A DNA stretch of 9,945 nt from an uncultured Eubacterium sp. (GCA_910579075.1 CAJTSV010000128.1:1-9945); one strand, 5' to 3'; counted from the stretch's first letter, positions 1-6,562 are shown. The notes: generated by a model from the letters alone, not told the origin. Numbers and translations: made by a program.

Positions 1-133
1 CAGAACATGCAGAAAAAGAAGAACCTGTCATGATAAATGCAGAACATGCAGAAAAAGAAGAACCTGTCATGATAAATGCAGAACATGCAGAAAAAGAAGA
101 ACCTGTCATGATAAATGCAGAACATGCAGAAAA
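1..133 (+). repeat. 39-bp tandem repeat, 3 full copies plus a 16-bp partial copy
   Basis: Three identical 39-bp units start at 1, 40 and 79. A fourth begins at 118 and matches for 16 bases before diverging into the ATPase gene. Each unit holds CAGAACATGCAGAAAA, a purine stretch AGAAGAA and an ATG. Because 39 is divisible by 3, the units are translated in frame as the 13-residue peptide MINAEHAEKEEPV. The array reaches the left edge, so the total copy number is unknown. The sequence shows the repeat directly; that it arose by slippage at the gene's start region is inference. Confidence 0.97.
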
Positions 134-962
134 GCATCTGGGGGACTTTTATTTGCAGGATATTTCGTTTGAACTGCCAAAGGGATATATCATGGGCCTG
201 ATAGGTGAAAACGGGGCGGGCAAAACAACCCTGCTCAATCTGATACTTGGCCTGTATCGGCCGGATGCTGGCAGGATTACTGTTTTTGGCAAAGATTACC
301 GCACGCAGGAGCGCAGCATACGAAATGATACTGGCTATGTGCTTGCAGATGAGGATTTATTTCTGCCGGATATGAAATTAGAGGATAACGGGCATATGTT
401 CGGAAGATATTATGAGCATTATGACAGGGAACTGCTTTTGCATTATTGCCATGCGTTTGCGCTGGACAAAGATAAGCGGTGGAAACATATATCCAAAGGG
501 GAAAAGCTGAAATTCCAATTTGCGTTCGCGCTGTCTCATCGTGCAAAGCTGCTTGTGCTGGATGAGCCGGCAGCAAATTTCGACCCGGAATTTCAGGAGC
601 AGTTTCTGCATATCCTGACAGAATTTGTGAGCAGCGGTGAGTGCAGCATTATTCTGGCGACACACCAGCTGAATGAACTGGAACGCATTGCCGATTATCT
701 GGTATTTCTTCATCATGGAAAACTGGTATTTGCATCGGAAAAAGAAACGCTGATAGATAAGCTGCGGCTTGTAAAGGGAGAGGAATATAAGCTGAAGCTT
801 TTGAAAAAAGAACGGGTGATATATCGGGAATCAGGCCAGTATTGTGCAACAGCGCTGGTCAGGCACAGAAAAGCAGACTGTTATGACAGGGCGCTGGAAG
901 TGTCAGTACCTTCTGCGGAAGAAATCATGTATTATCTGATAAAAAGCGGCAGACTGGAGTAA
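30..962 (+). CDS. YtrB-like ABC transporter ATPase with repeated N-terminal extension
   Basis: ATP-binding subunit of an ABC-2/YtrB-type transporter, cytoplasmic face of the membrane, expected partner the permease just downstream. Numbering from the ATG at 30: Walker A GENGAGKTT at 59-67, signature ISKGE at 154-158 (the YtrB-type variant of LSGGQ), Walker B LLVLDEP at 174-180 with catalytic E179, and H-loop His212 in ATHQ. The usual Q-loop glutamine is replaced by an acidic stretch (VLADEDLF, 104-111). A C-terminal tail of about 70 residues follows the ATPase core. The start is unresolved: residues 1-26 are two repeat copies, and family-like sequence begins at the third Met (position 108), giving 284 residues. 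ATGs at 30, 69 and 108 all have the same weak AGAAG upstream, and the frame stays open to the window edge, so a still longer form is possible. Family is sure, substrate unknown. Confidence 0.9.
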   Translation: MINAEHAEKEEPVMINAEHAEKEEPVMINAEHAEKHLGDFYLQDISFELPKGYIMGLIGENGAGKTTLLNLILGLYRPDAGRITVFGKDYRTQERSIRNDTGYVLADEDLFLPDMKLEDNGHMFGRYYEHYDRELLLHYCHAFALDKDKRWKHISKGEKLKFQFAFALSHRAKLLVLDEPAANFDPEFQEQFLHILTEFVSSGECSIILATHQLNELERIADYLVFLHHGKLVFASEKETLIDKLRLVKGEEYKLKLLKKERVIYRESGQYCATALVRHRKADCYDRALEVSVPSAEEIMYYLIKSGRLE

Positions 963-1042
963 TAAAGCTGTCAGCTGCGGTAAGTAAACAGAGATTACTA
1001 TCTGATAAAAAGCGGCAGACTGGAGTAATAAAGCTGTCAGCT
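933..1042 (+). repeat. 66-bp-period direct duplication of the ATPase 3' end
   Basis: Bases 933-976 and 999-1042 are identical over 44 bp. The first copy encodes the last residues of the upstream ATPase (YLIKSGRLE) plus its TAA stop; the second is an untranslated copy in the spacer before the permease. Sequence upstream of each copy (about 914-932 and 976-998) is also alignable with gaps, so the original duplicated segment was probably 60-66 bp and the left half has since diverged. Confidence 0.95.
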
Positions 1043-1060
1043 ACAGAAATGATGACAGGG

Positions 1061-1066
1061 AAGGAG
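1061..1066 (+). promoter_or_regulatory. Ribosome binding site deciding the permease start
   Basis: AAGGAG lies 9 bases before the ATG at 1076. The in-frame ATGs at 1049 and 1052 have no purine-rich site at a suitable distance, so 1076 is preferred. Confidence 0.75.
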
Positions 1067-1075
1067 CGTGCCAGA

Positions 1076-1786
1076 ATGTTTAAAATGATATTGGAGGATT
1101 ACCGGGGGAGATTTTTTGCTTCACTTAAAGCAGGCAGCGGTGCTGGGACATTTTATTTCGGTCTTGGTTATTTTTATTATTATTATTTTTATATGGGGTT
1201 TGTAACAGGGGCAGATGCTGTCCGGTATGCAATGGGAGTTGTTCCTATGCTGGCTGGATTATTGCTGTCCCGCATGTACCCTAATGAGATACATAAGATA
1301 CTGTTTTTATGCCCGATGTCAGAAAAAGACAGAAAGAAATATATGATTACGGCGTATGCTGTCCGGATTGGAATTTCCATGATGTTATACGCACTGTTCA
1401 GCCTGGCATTGCTTGCTGCAGGAGTTGTGTCAGTATTGGAAATGCTGGAAATTGGAGTTCTGGTACTGGCATTTTTGATGGGGGCAAATATGCATCATGC
1501 GTTATTCAGCATGCAGACGGCAAGAGCGGAGGGGGATGAGTACTACTGGCTTTCCCTTGGGTATGGGCTTTTATTTATGGTATCATGGGTAATTTCCGGG
1601 TGTGCTATGGCTTCATTTTCTGTCAGGGACGGCATATTTGTCCAGGCAGGAGTCCTGACGGAAAGGCACCTGGATATGTCAGCTGCTGTCATGATTCTGC
1701 TGGAAGTGGTGTTCAATGCGGCAATCTGTCTTATCTGTTATAAGCCGGTTATGGAATTCGGAATGAATTATGAAAAAAACATGTAA
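1076..1786 (+). CDS. ABC-2-type permease subunit, six membrane helices
   Basis: Integral membrane protein of 236 residues, the likely partner of the ATPase encoded just upstream. Hydrophobic segments at about 23-43, 48-66, 94-118, 122-146, 157-180 and 202-222 suggest six helices. Between helices 2 and 3 the motif LCPMSEKDRKKY (78-89) matches the cytosolic coupling segment typical of small ABC-2 permeases (pattern: Pro-[Met/Ile]-Ser/Thr-x-Lys/Arg). Helix 1 contains an odd aromatic run, YFYYYYFYM. The start at 1076 is chosen for its AAGGAG site; starting at 1049 would add nine residues (MMTGKERAR). The spacer upstream is the duplicated tail of the previous gene. Transport function is inferred from family resemblance and position; no substrate can be read. 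Confidence 0.8.
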   Translation: MFKMILEDYRGRFFASLKAGSGAGTFYFGLGYFYYYYFYMGFVTGADAVRYAMGVVPMLAGLLLSRMYPNEIHKILFLCPMSEKDRKKYMITAYAVRIGISMMLYALFSLALLAAGVVSVLEMLEIGVLVLAFLMGANMHHALFSMQTARAEGDEYYWLSLGYGLLFMVSWVISGCAMASFSVRDGIFVQAGVLTERHLDMSAAVMILLEVVFNAAICLICYKPVMEFGMNYEKNM

Positions 1787-1837
1787 AAAATCCAGATTCT
1801 GAATTGCAGAAGCATTTAGATAGGGGAATTCGAATAA

Positions 1838-2209
1838 ATGAAAATTATAATTAATACGAACAGCAGCCTGGCGATTTATGAACAGATTGTCAGCCAGCTG
1901 AAAAATGCGATATTTAATCAGGAGCTGATGCCGGGTGAAGCGCTGCCGTCAATCCGGGTGCTTGCTGCGAAACTGGAAGTCAGCGTGATTACGACAAAGA
2001 GGGCATATGAAGAACTGGAAAAAGAAAACCTGATACGCCCTGTGCCGGGAAAAGGGTTTTATGTCTGTGATGCAAATACGAATTATCTGAAAGAAAAACA
2101 GTATGTCATGCTGGAACATAAAATGATGGAGCTGCTTGAGGAATGTAAAAGGGCCGGAATGAAAAAACAGGATATCCTGATTATGGCAGAAGAATTGCTG
2201 AATGAATAA
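1838..2209 (+). CDS. GntR-family regulator, YtrA subfamily
   Basis: Short transcription factor of 123 residues. Residues about 10-75 form the GntR winged helix-turn-helix: IYEQIVSQLKNAI, then the hallmark PGEALPSIRVLAAKLEVS, the recognition-helix part TTKRAYEELEKENLI and the wing GKGFYV. Residues 80-123 are only two helices, with no ligand-binding domain, which is the YtrA layout. YtrA-type regulators usually repress their own ABC-transporter operon and are relieved during cell-wall stress; here the gene sits in the middle of such an operon instead of at its head. The site AGGGGAA lies 9 bases before the ATG. No clear operator is visible in the 50-bp spacer; the operon's own promoter lies left of the window. 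Confidence 0.92.
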   Translation: MKIIINTNSSLAIYEQIVSQLKNAIFNQELMPGEALPSIRVLAAKLEVSVITTKRAYEELEKENLIRPVPGKGFYVCDANTNYLKEKQYVMLEHKMMELLEECKRAGMKKQDILIMAEELLNE

Positions 2210-2280
2210 AAAAATGCAGGACATGCCGGGTGATACGAAATCAAAGGATTTCTGGATAAAGGGCAGAGGAGGGAAAACAG

Positions 2281-2928
2281 ATGCAGGTGGAGTTTCAGAA
2301 TGTGACGTTTCGGAGGAAAAAATTCTGTCTGGAAAATTTGTCGTTTACAATCAGGGAAGGGTATCTGACAGCACTTGCAGGAAAAAATGGTGCTGGCAAA
2401 ACAACGCTGTTTCATTTAATGCTGGATAAAAGTGCGAGGTTTGAAGGAAATATTCTGGCAGATGGCGTACCCTGGGAGAAGGATAGGACAGAGAGAATGA
2501 ACCGGATAGGGTTTGTTTCAGAGGAACAGAAATTTTTTATGGAGCAGACTGCTTTGGAAAACGCGGAGATTTTGCAGACTGTGTATTATGCATTTTCGAT
2601 GAACAGATTTGAAGAAACGATGAATTTCATGCAGCTGTCTGTGCATCAGGCGCTGAAAAACATGTCCAGGGGCGAATATATGAAATTCCAGCTGGCATTT
2701 GCCATGGCTCATGAAACGGAACTGTATCTGCTGGATGAAGCTTCGGCGGGGATGGACCCGGTTTTTAGAAAGGAATTTTTTCGTATACTGCATGGGCTGC
2801 TGGAAAATGAGCGCTGCGCGGTTTTGATGAGCACTCATATACAGGATGATATTGCAAGGCATATGGATTACCTGATACGGATAGAAGAAGGAAGAATCGT
2901 ATCGGAATGCGAAGTCCAGGCAGAATAA
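2281..2928 (+). CDS. Second YtrB-like ABC transporter ATPase
   Basis: Cytoplasmic ABC ATPase of 215 residues. Walker A GKNGAGKTT at 34-42, Walker B LYLLDEAS with catalytic Glu153, and H-loop His186 in STHIQDD. The signature is MSRGEYMKFQ (128 onward) instead of LSGGQ, like the ISKGE of the first ATPase and typical of this subfamily. The Q-loop region reads GFVSEEQKFF. It lacks the C-terminal tail of the first ATPase. A strong GAGGAGGG site precedes the ATG. The gene follows the YtrA-like regulator by 71 bp and is followed at once by a small membrane protein, so it probably forms a second ATPase-permease pair, or a mixed complex with the first pair. Catalytic residues look intact. Confidence 0.92.
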   Translation: MQVEFQNVTFRRKKFCLENLSFTIREGYLTALAGKNGAGKTTLFHLMLDKSARFEGNILADGVPWEKDRTERMNRIGFVSEEQKFFMEQTALENAEILQTVYYAFSMNRFEETMNFMQLSVHQALKNMSRGEYMKFQLAFAMAHETELYLLDEASAGMDPVFRKEFFRILHGLLENERCAVLMSTHIQDDIARHMDYLIRIEEGRIVSECEVQAE

Positions 2929-2974
2929 AAGCAGTATTTGAGAAGTTTAGGAAGAACAAAAGCAGCATTACAGA

Positions 2975-2982
2975 AGGGAGGG
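2975..2982 (+). promoter_or_regulatory. Ribosome binding site deciding the small membrane protein start
   Basis: AGGGAGGG lies about 5 bases before the ATG at 2988. The in-frame ATG at 2907 lies inside the preceding gene without a good site, so 2988 is preferred. Confidence 0.7.
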
Positions 2983-2987
2983 AGAAT

Positions 2988-3536
2988 ATGAAAGCTGGCA
3001 GGGGAAATAAGGACAGGGAATCTATATACGGGGAGCTGAAAAGCCGGGAACACCATTTTGGAAAGAAACAGAATACTGCACATGCAGCTGGATTTATAGA
3101 CGAGATGAAAAGGGTACGTGAAACCAGTTTTTTGAATGCAAAAACCGCCGGGTATCTGCTCTGCGGAATAGGACTGATGTGCATGATGATTCCGATTGAG
3201 CGGACGAATACGCTGACGGCCTGGCTTGGATGCCTGCTGTGTATACAGGGAATCCAGCAGTATATGCAGCCATACCTGTTTGTAAAGGAAGGAACGAAAT
3301 TTGTGCCGGTTTATAAAAAGCTGGAATTTATGCCGGTTACAAAACAGGAAATCAGGAGCGTGCAGCTTGGGTGCATGAGCCGGCTGTGTATTCGGGCATG
3401 CGGGGCAGCTTTTGTAATTCAGCAGGCGGTATCTTTTTTGAACCACAGCTTTGGCCTGTTATCGGTTCTTTTTGGAGCAGCCTGGGCAGCAGTTTTGTGG
3501 CTGTCAGAAGCGGCGCTGATTTATTTTTGCAGGTAA
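2988..3536 (+). CDS. Small membrane protein, likely permease partner of the second ATPase
   Basis: A 182-residue protein with a charged soluble N-terminus (1-50) and four hydrophobic segments at about 53-71, 76-94, 132-151 and 156-180. Between helices 2 and 3 lies VYKKLEFMPVTKQEIRSVQ (108-126), which resembles the Pro-[Val/Ile/Met]-[Thr/Ser]-Lys segment of ABC-2-type permeases and echoes the PMSEKDRKK segment of the six-helix permease upstream. I therefore infer a shortened ABC-2-like permease. It is last in the operon, 59 bp after the second ATPase. Starting at 2907 would add 27 residues and overlap the ATPase by 22 bp. With only four helices it may need a partner or act as an accessory subunit. 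The exact family is not recognised. Confidence 0.7.
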   Translation: MKAGRGNKDRESIYGELKSREHHFGKKQNTAHAAGFIDEMKRVRETSFLNAKTAGYLLCGIGLMCMMIPIERTNTLTAWLGCLLCIQGIQQYMQPYLFVKEGTKFVPVYKKLEFMPVTKQEIRSVQLGCMSRLCIRACGAAFVIQQAVSFLNHSFGLLSVLFGAAWAAVLWLSEAALIYFCR

Positions 3537-3754
3537 ACAGTTTTTTCAGGGTGTGTCTGAAAAATCATCTCCGCAGACTGTGAAGCATATCTTATGAAAA
3601 GTAATTTCAAACATTCTCTGGAATATTTTCATGATTTATTAAATTTGTATGGATGGATGAGCAATTCCTGCTATCGACAAAGCAGCATTTTCGATATATA
3701 ATAGATGCAGGCGTTTTAGAATTTATTTCCAGAACAGTGTGCTGAGGGAATGAC
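3537..3754. other. Intergenic region between the two operons
   Basis: AT-rich spacer of 218 bp. It holds a weak 8-bp AT-rich hairpin (3542-3564) without a following T run and the promoter at 3674-3702. I see no RNA gene or coding frame in it. Confidence 0.6.
3674..3702 (+). promoter_or_regulatory. Candidate sigma-A promoter for the response regulator gene
   Basis: TCGACA at 3674-3679 (5 of 6 to TTGACA), an exact 17-bp spacer, then TATAAT at 3697-3702. Transcription would begin near 3709, leaving a leader of about 46 bases before the ATG at 3755. It sits in the 218-bp gap between the two operons, so the Bce module is probably expressed on its own at a basal level. Confidence 0.75.
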
Positions 3755-4426
3755 ATGTATCGGATAATGATTATTGAAGATGACCTGACAATGGCAGAGG
3801 CAATCAGGCGGCAAATTGAATCTTGGGGAAATGAAGGGATGTGCGTAAAGGATTTTCAGAACGTCATTCGTACATTTGTGGAATTTGACCCGCATCTGGT
3901 TCTCGTGGATATTATGCTGCCATTTTATAATGGTTATTACTGGTGTACGGAAATACGCAGGATTTCCAATGTTCCGGTAATTTTTCTTTCATCTGCATCG
4001 GATAACATGAATATTGTTATGGCCATGAATATGGGCGGGGATGATTTTATTCCAAAGCCGGTTGATTTAAACGTGCTGATGGCAAAGCTGCAGGCTGCAT
4101 TGCGCCGGGCTTATGACATGGGCGGAAAGATACCAGTGCTGGAACACAGGGATGCAGTACTGAATTTAAACGATGCTTCCCTGACGTATCAGGGCATGCG
4201 TGTAGAACTGACGAAAAATGATTTCCGTATTTTGCAGATGCTGCTGGAGAATAAGGGAAAAGTAGTCAGCCGTGAAACACTGATGACAAGGCTGTGGCAG
4301 ATGGATTCTTATGTCGAGGAAAATACTCTGACGGTAAATGTCACCAGGCTGCGGAAAAAACTGGAACAGGCAGGGCTGAAGCATTTTATTACAACGAAGG
4401 TTGGCAGCGGGTATATTGTGGAATAG
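3755..4426 (+). CDS. bceR: BceR-like response regulator (OmpR/PhoB family)
   Basis: Cytoplasmic DNA-binding response regulator of 223 residues, usual length. Receiver domain 1-115: acidic pocket E8, D9, D10, phosphoacceptor Asp52 in VDIMLPF, Ser79 in IFLSSASD and Lys101 in IPKP. The stretch PFYNGYYWCTEIR after Asp52 and MAMNMGGDDFI are characteristic of regulators paired with Bce-type kinases. The C-terminal winged helix (about 130-223) contains LTKNDFRILQMLLENKGKVVSRE and the ending VGSGYIVE of OmpR proteins. GAGGGA precedes the ATG. By family, it is phosphorylated by the intramembrane-sensing kinase encoded at 5537 and activates the transporter genes at 6660. Unusually, the kinase gene does not follow directly: an unrelated gene and a repeat region lie between. 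Confidence 0.95.
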   Translation: MYRIMIIEDDLTMAEAIRRQIESWGNEGMCVKDFQNVIRTFVEFDPHLVLVDIMLPFYNGYYWCTEIRRISNVPVIFLSSASDNMNIVMAMNMGGDDFIPKPVDLNVLMAKLQAALRRAYDMGGKIPVLEHRDAVLNLNDASLTYQGMRVELTKNDFRILQMLLENKGKVVSRETLMTRLWQMDSYVEENTLTVNVTRLRKKLEQAGLKHFITTKVGSGYIVE

Positions 4427-4429
4427 GAA

Positions 4430-4447
4430 GCAGGCAGGAATGCCTGC
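4430..4447 (+). other. Perfect 7-bp hairpin just after the response regulator gene
   Basis: GCAGGCA-GGAA-TGCCTGC, starting 4 bases after the stop codon at 4424-4426. No run of T follows, so it is not a classical intrinsic terminator; it may stabilise or mark a processing point of the mRNA. Confidence 0.5.
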
Positions 4448-4519
4448 CAGGGCAGCTGCAGGGATAGGAAAAAGTTCTAAATGAATATTAAGAAAAAATG
4501 ATATTTAAAGGAGCTTGTA

Positions 4520-5191
4520 ATGAATACGATAAAACTTAATGACAAGGTAACAGGTTATCCGGAACCGATAAGCGGTACGGCGGAATGGTTCAGCTGCCAG
4601 GAAGGGACAGAGCAGTTCTGCGATATTGAGGATGCAGAAAAGATTGTGCTGTCAGGCAGGACATTTTCTGGGATGAACTGCTGTCTCGTTCATTTTCCAG
4701 ATGGCGATGTACATATGCCGTTTGAAACGAAGGAAAATGTATTTATTGACCAGCCAGTCTGGGATGGCAGATATTTTTATTTTCTGGAAGCTGATTTTGG
4801 CAGCAGATACATCCGAATCTATTCTTATGCTCCTGCTGAACAAAAGAAAAAATGTCTCAAAGAGCTGCCGCTGGAAACCGTATCGGACTGTTATAACCTG
4901 CGGCTGGCAGTGTCGCCTGTGACATTATATAAAGGCGGGCAGGGGAATACGGGCAGGGTAATCTGGCCGGAACAGCAGACATTTGAGCTTGGAAAAACAG
5001 AGACATTTATGTTCCGGGATGGCAGTGATTTCTATTTTTCGGAATGGACGGAAGACCCGGTTTATCATGAATATGTCGTGGCCAGAAATGTGGAAACCGG
5101 AGAAGTGAAAGAAAGATATGAGGGATATCTCGTACAGATGGCAGATGGCATATACTGGCAGATAAAGCATGGAGAATCAGGGGAACAGTAA
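4520..5191 (+). CDS. Unrecognised 223-residue soluble protein between response regulator and kinase
   Basis: I do not recognise this protein. It has no signal peptide and no membrane helix, so it is predicted cytoplasmic. It is rich in aromatic and acidic residues and in alternating hydrophobic stretches, with recurring Asp-Gly-x-aromatic motifs: PDGDVHMPF (60-68), WDGRYFYFLE (81-90), RDGSDFYFSEW (166-176) and ADGIYWQI (208-215). These suggest an all-beta fold, possibly an incomplete beta-propeller; this is inference. Six cysteines (26, 34, 54, 55, 112, 124) show no metal-site spacing. A strong AAGGAG lies 7 bases before the ATG, and the gene is 93 bp after the response regulator with no terminator seen, so co-transcription is likely. 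Its place inside a two-component operon suggests an accessory role in sensing or signalling, unproven. Confidence 0.8.
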   Translation: MNTIKLNDKVTGYPEPISGTAEWFSCQEGTEQFCDIEDAEKIVLSGRTFSGMNCCLVHFPDGDVHMPFETKENVFIDQPVWDGRYFYFLEADFGSRYIRIYSYAPAEQKKKCLKELPLETVSDCYNLRLAVSPVTLYKGGQGNTGRVIWPEQQTFELGKTETFMFRDGSDFYFSEWTEDPVYHEYVVARNVETGEVKERYEGYLVQMADGIYWQIKHGESGEQ

Positions 5192-5536
5192 TAAAAGAAG
5201 CAGGATAAAAAGAGCAATAAGGAACAAGTAAATCGAAATCAGGAAAAAGAGCAATAAGGAACAAGTAAATCGAAATCAGAGAAAAGAGCAATAAGAAACA
5301 AGTAAATTGGAATCAGGAAAAAGAGCAATAAGGAACAAGTAAATTGGAATCAGGATAAAATAAAACAATCAGGGAATGGGAACAGCAGAAGCAGGACGAA
5401 AAAGCACAATTAGAAATGATAAGGATAGAATGATAGCACAGCCGCAGAAAAAGAAGAAAATAACAAAGCTGAAAAGGGAAAAGTAAAAAGGAATTGCAGC
5501 ACAGGCTGGCATATCGGGACAGAAGGCGGGACAGGG
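5192..5536 (+). other. 345-bp purine-rich spacer without a gene
   Basis: No credible coding frame is present; stops are frequent in most frames. About four fifths of bases on the + strand are A or G in the part I counted. The first half is a 37-bp tandem array (separate entry). Beyond it, near-copies such as GCAGGACGAAAAAGCAC at about 5391-5407 resemble the array's left flank GCAGGATAAAAAGAGCA, so the repeat-derived stretch may run to about 5420. From 5429 to the kinase start at 5537 the kinase frame is open but has no start codon. I see no promoter or terminator that I can support. Confidence 0.75.
5212..5359 (+). repeat. 37-bp tandem repeat, four near-identical copies
   Basis: Units start at 5212, 5249, 5286 and 5323 with an exact 37-bp period. 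Each begins GAGCAATAAG (last base run varies slightly) followed by GAACAAGTAAAT, then CGAAATCAGG or TGGAATCAGG and an A-rich tail. Copies 1 and 2 share CGAAATC; copies 3 and 4 share TGGAATC. There are no spacers, so it is not CRISPR. The period is not a multiple of 3 and each unit holds several TAA triplets, so it is not coding. Confidence 0.95.
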
Positions 5537-6544
5537 ATGGAAAAAGAACGGTGGCAGGATATTATCTGGAAGTATCTTGGGCAGTATAAATATACGGCGG
5601 CGATGTTTGCAGCATATACCGTCATATTTGCATATGTGTTATCCCTGTACAGCATGGAGATAGAAGCAGTGGCTTATGCGGCGGGGCTGTGCGTGCTGCT
5701 GACGGTGCTTGTGCTGGGGCTGCATCTGGCTGCATACAGGAAAAAGCACCTGGAACGCAGGCGCATAGCCCAAAATATCAAAGTGCTTGACCAGGCGCTG
5801 CCAGAACCGGAAACACTGGCGGAAGCGGATTACCAGGAAATGATTGTACGGCTGAAACAGGTTTACGACGAAGCCATGACAGCCTGGCAGCAGGAACGCC
5901 AGGAAAGCATGGATTATTATACGACGTGGGTACATCAGATAAAAACGCCGATTTCGGTTATGCATATGACGCTGCAGGCGGAAGATACCGCAGAGCACCG
6001 GGAATTGTCGGCGGAGCTGTTTCGGATTGAACAGTATGCCGAAATGGTGTTAAGCTATCTGCGGCTTGGCAGTGATGCGTCTGATTTTGTCATTCAGGAA
6101 TACCGGCTGGATGATATTATCCGGGAAGCCATTCATAAATATGCGCCGATGTTTGTGCGCAGGCATATCCGCCTGTTTTATGAGCCGGCTGAATGCTCTG
6201 TGCTGACGGATAAAAAGTGGCTGCTGTTTATTATGGAACAGATTTTGTCAAATGCTGTGAAATATACGCAGGAAGGCTCGGTGCAGATTGCCGTAACACC
6301 TGAGAAGGTACTGAACATTGCTGATACGGGAATTGGAATCGCAAAAGAAGATATTCCGCGTATTTTTGAAAAAGGCTTTACAGGCTATAATGGAAGGGCT
6401 GATAAAAAATCAACGGGACTCGGCCTGTATCTGTGCCGGAAGGCGGCGGACAAGCTGATGCATCCCATTCGTGTGGAGTCTGAGCCTGGAAAAGGAACGG
6501 TTTTTTCGATTGACCTTTACAGGGATAATCTGGAACTGCTGTAA
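5537..6544 (+). CDS. bceS: BceS-like intramembrane-sensing histidine kinase
   Basis: Membrane histidine kinase of 335 residues. Two N-terminal helices (about 20-39 and 47-67) are joined by a loop of only a few residues (MEIEAVAY), the layout of intramembrane-sensing kinases that lack their own ligand domain and take the signal from a BceAB-type transporter. DHp domain: His133 in YYTTWVHQIKTPIS. Catalytic domain: N-box Asn239 in MEQILSNAVKYT, G1 box ADTGIGI (262-268), F-box IFEKGFTG and G2 box STGLGLYL (292-299). All catalytic motifs are intact. The ribosome binding site is weak (AAGG about 10 bases upstream). It should phosphorylate the regulator at 3755, though 1.1 kb separates the two genes. 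A hairpin terminator follows the stop. Confidence 0.95.
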   Translation: MEKERWQDIIWKYLGQYKYTAAMFAAYTVIFAYVLSLYSMEIEAVAYAAGLCVLLTVLVLGLHLAAYRKKHLERRRIAQNIKVLDQALPEPETLAEADYQEMIVRLKQVYDEAMTAWQQERQESMDYYTTWVHQIKTPISVMHMTLQAEDTAEHRELSAELFRIEQYAEMVLSYLRLGSDASDFVIQEYRLDDIIREAIHKYAPMFVRRHIRLFYEPAECSVLTDKKWLLFIMEQILSNAVKYTQEGSVQIAVTPEKVLNIADTGIGIAKEDIPRIFEKGFTGYNGRADKKSTGLGLYLCRKAADKLMHPIRVESEPGKGTVFSIDLYRDNLELL

Positions 6545-6562
6545 TCTTACAAAAATGTCATA
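6545..6562 (+). promoter_or_regulatory. Candidate BceR-type operator
   Basis: TTACA-AAAA-TGTCA at 6547-6560 is one base off the inverted repeat TNACA-N4-TGTAA that I recall for BceR-like regulators. It begins right after the kinase stop codon and about 55 bp upstream of a TATGAT element (6615-6620) that could be the -10 of the ATPase gene. An upstream, activator-type position fits the family. No direct evidence of binding. Confidence 0.5.

Noticed and set aside
1..133. CRISPR or VNTR spacer array at the left edge
   Set aside because: Units are contiguous, translated in frame and fuse into the ATPase gene, with no spacers.
1797..1811. YtrA operator upstream of the GntR gene
   Set aside because: TTCTG-AATTG-CAGAA is a short palindrome that does not match the longer spaced inverted repeats known for YtrA, and no promoter is evident beside it.
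2202..2429. Separate small gene overlapping the second ATPase
   Set aside because: Runs in another frame through a clear Walker A coding region, with no ribosome binding site and no recognisable protein features.
3542..3564. Intrinsic terminator after the small membrane protein
   Set aside because: The stem TTTTTCAG/CTGAAAAA is AT-rich and no T run follows on either strand.
5007..5291. Minus-strand membrane-like small protein over the repeat array
   Set aside because: Its hydrophobic look comes from reading a purine-rich tract on the opposite strand; it overlaps the unknown gene and shows no family features.
5212..5359. CRISPR array
   Set aside because: The 37-bp units are head-to-tail with no unique spacers, and no cas genes are near.
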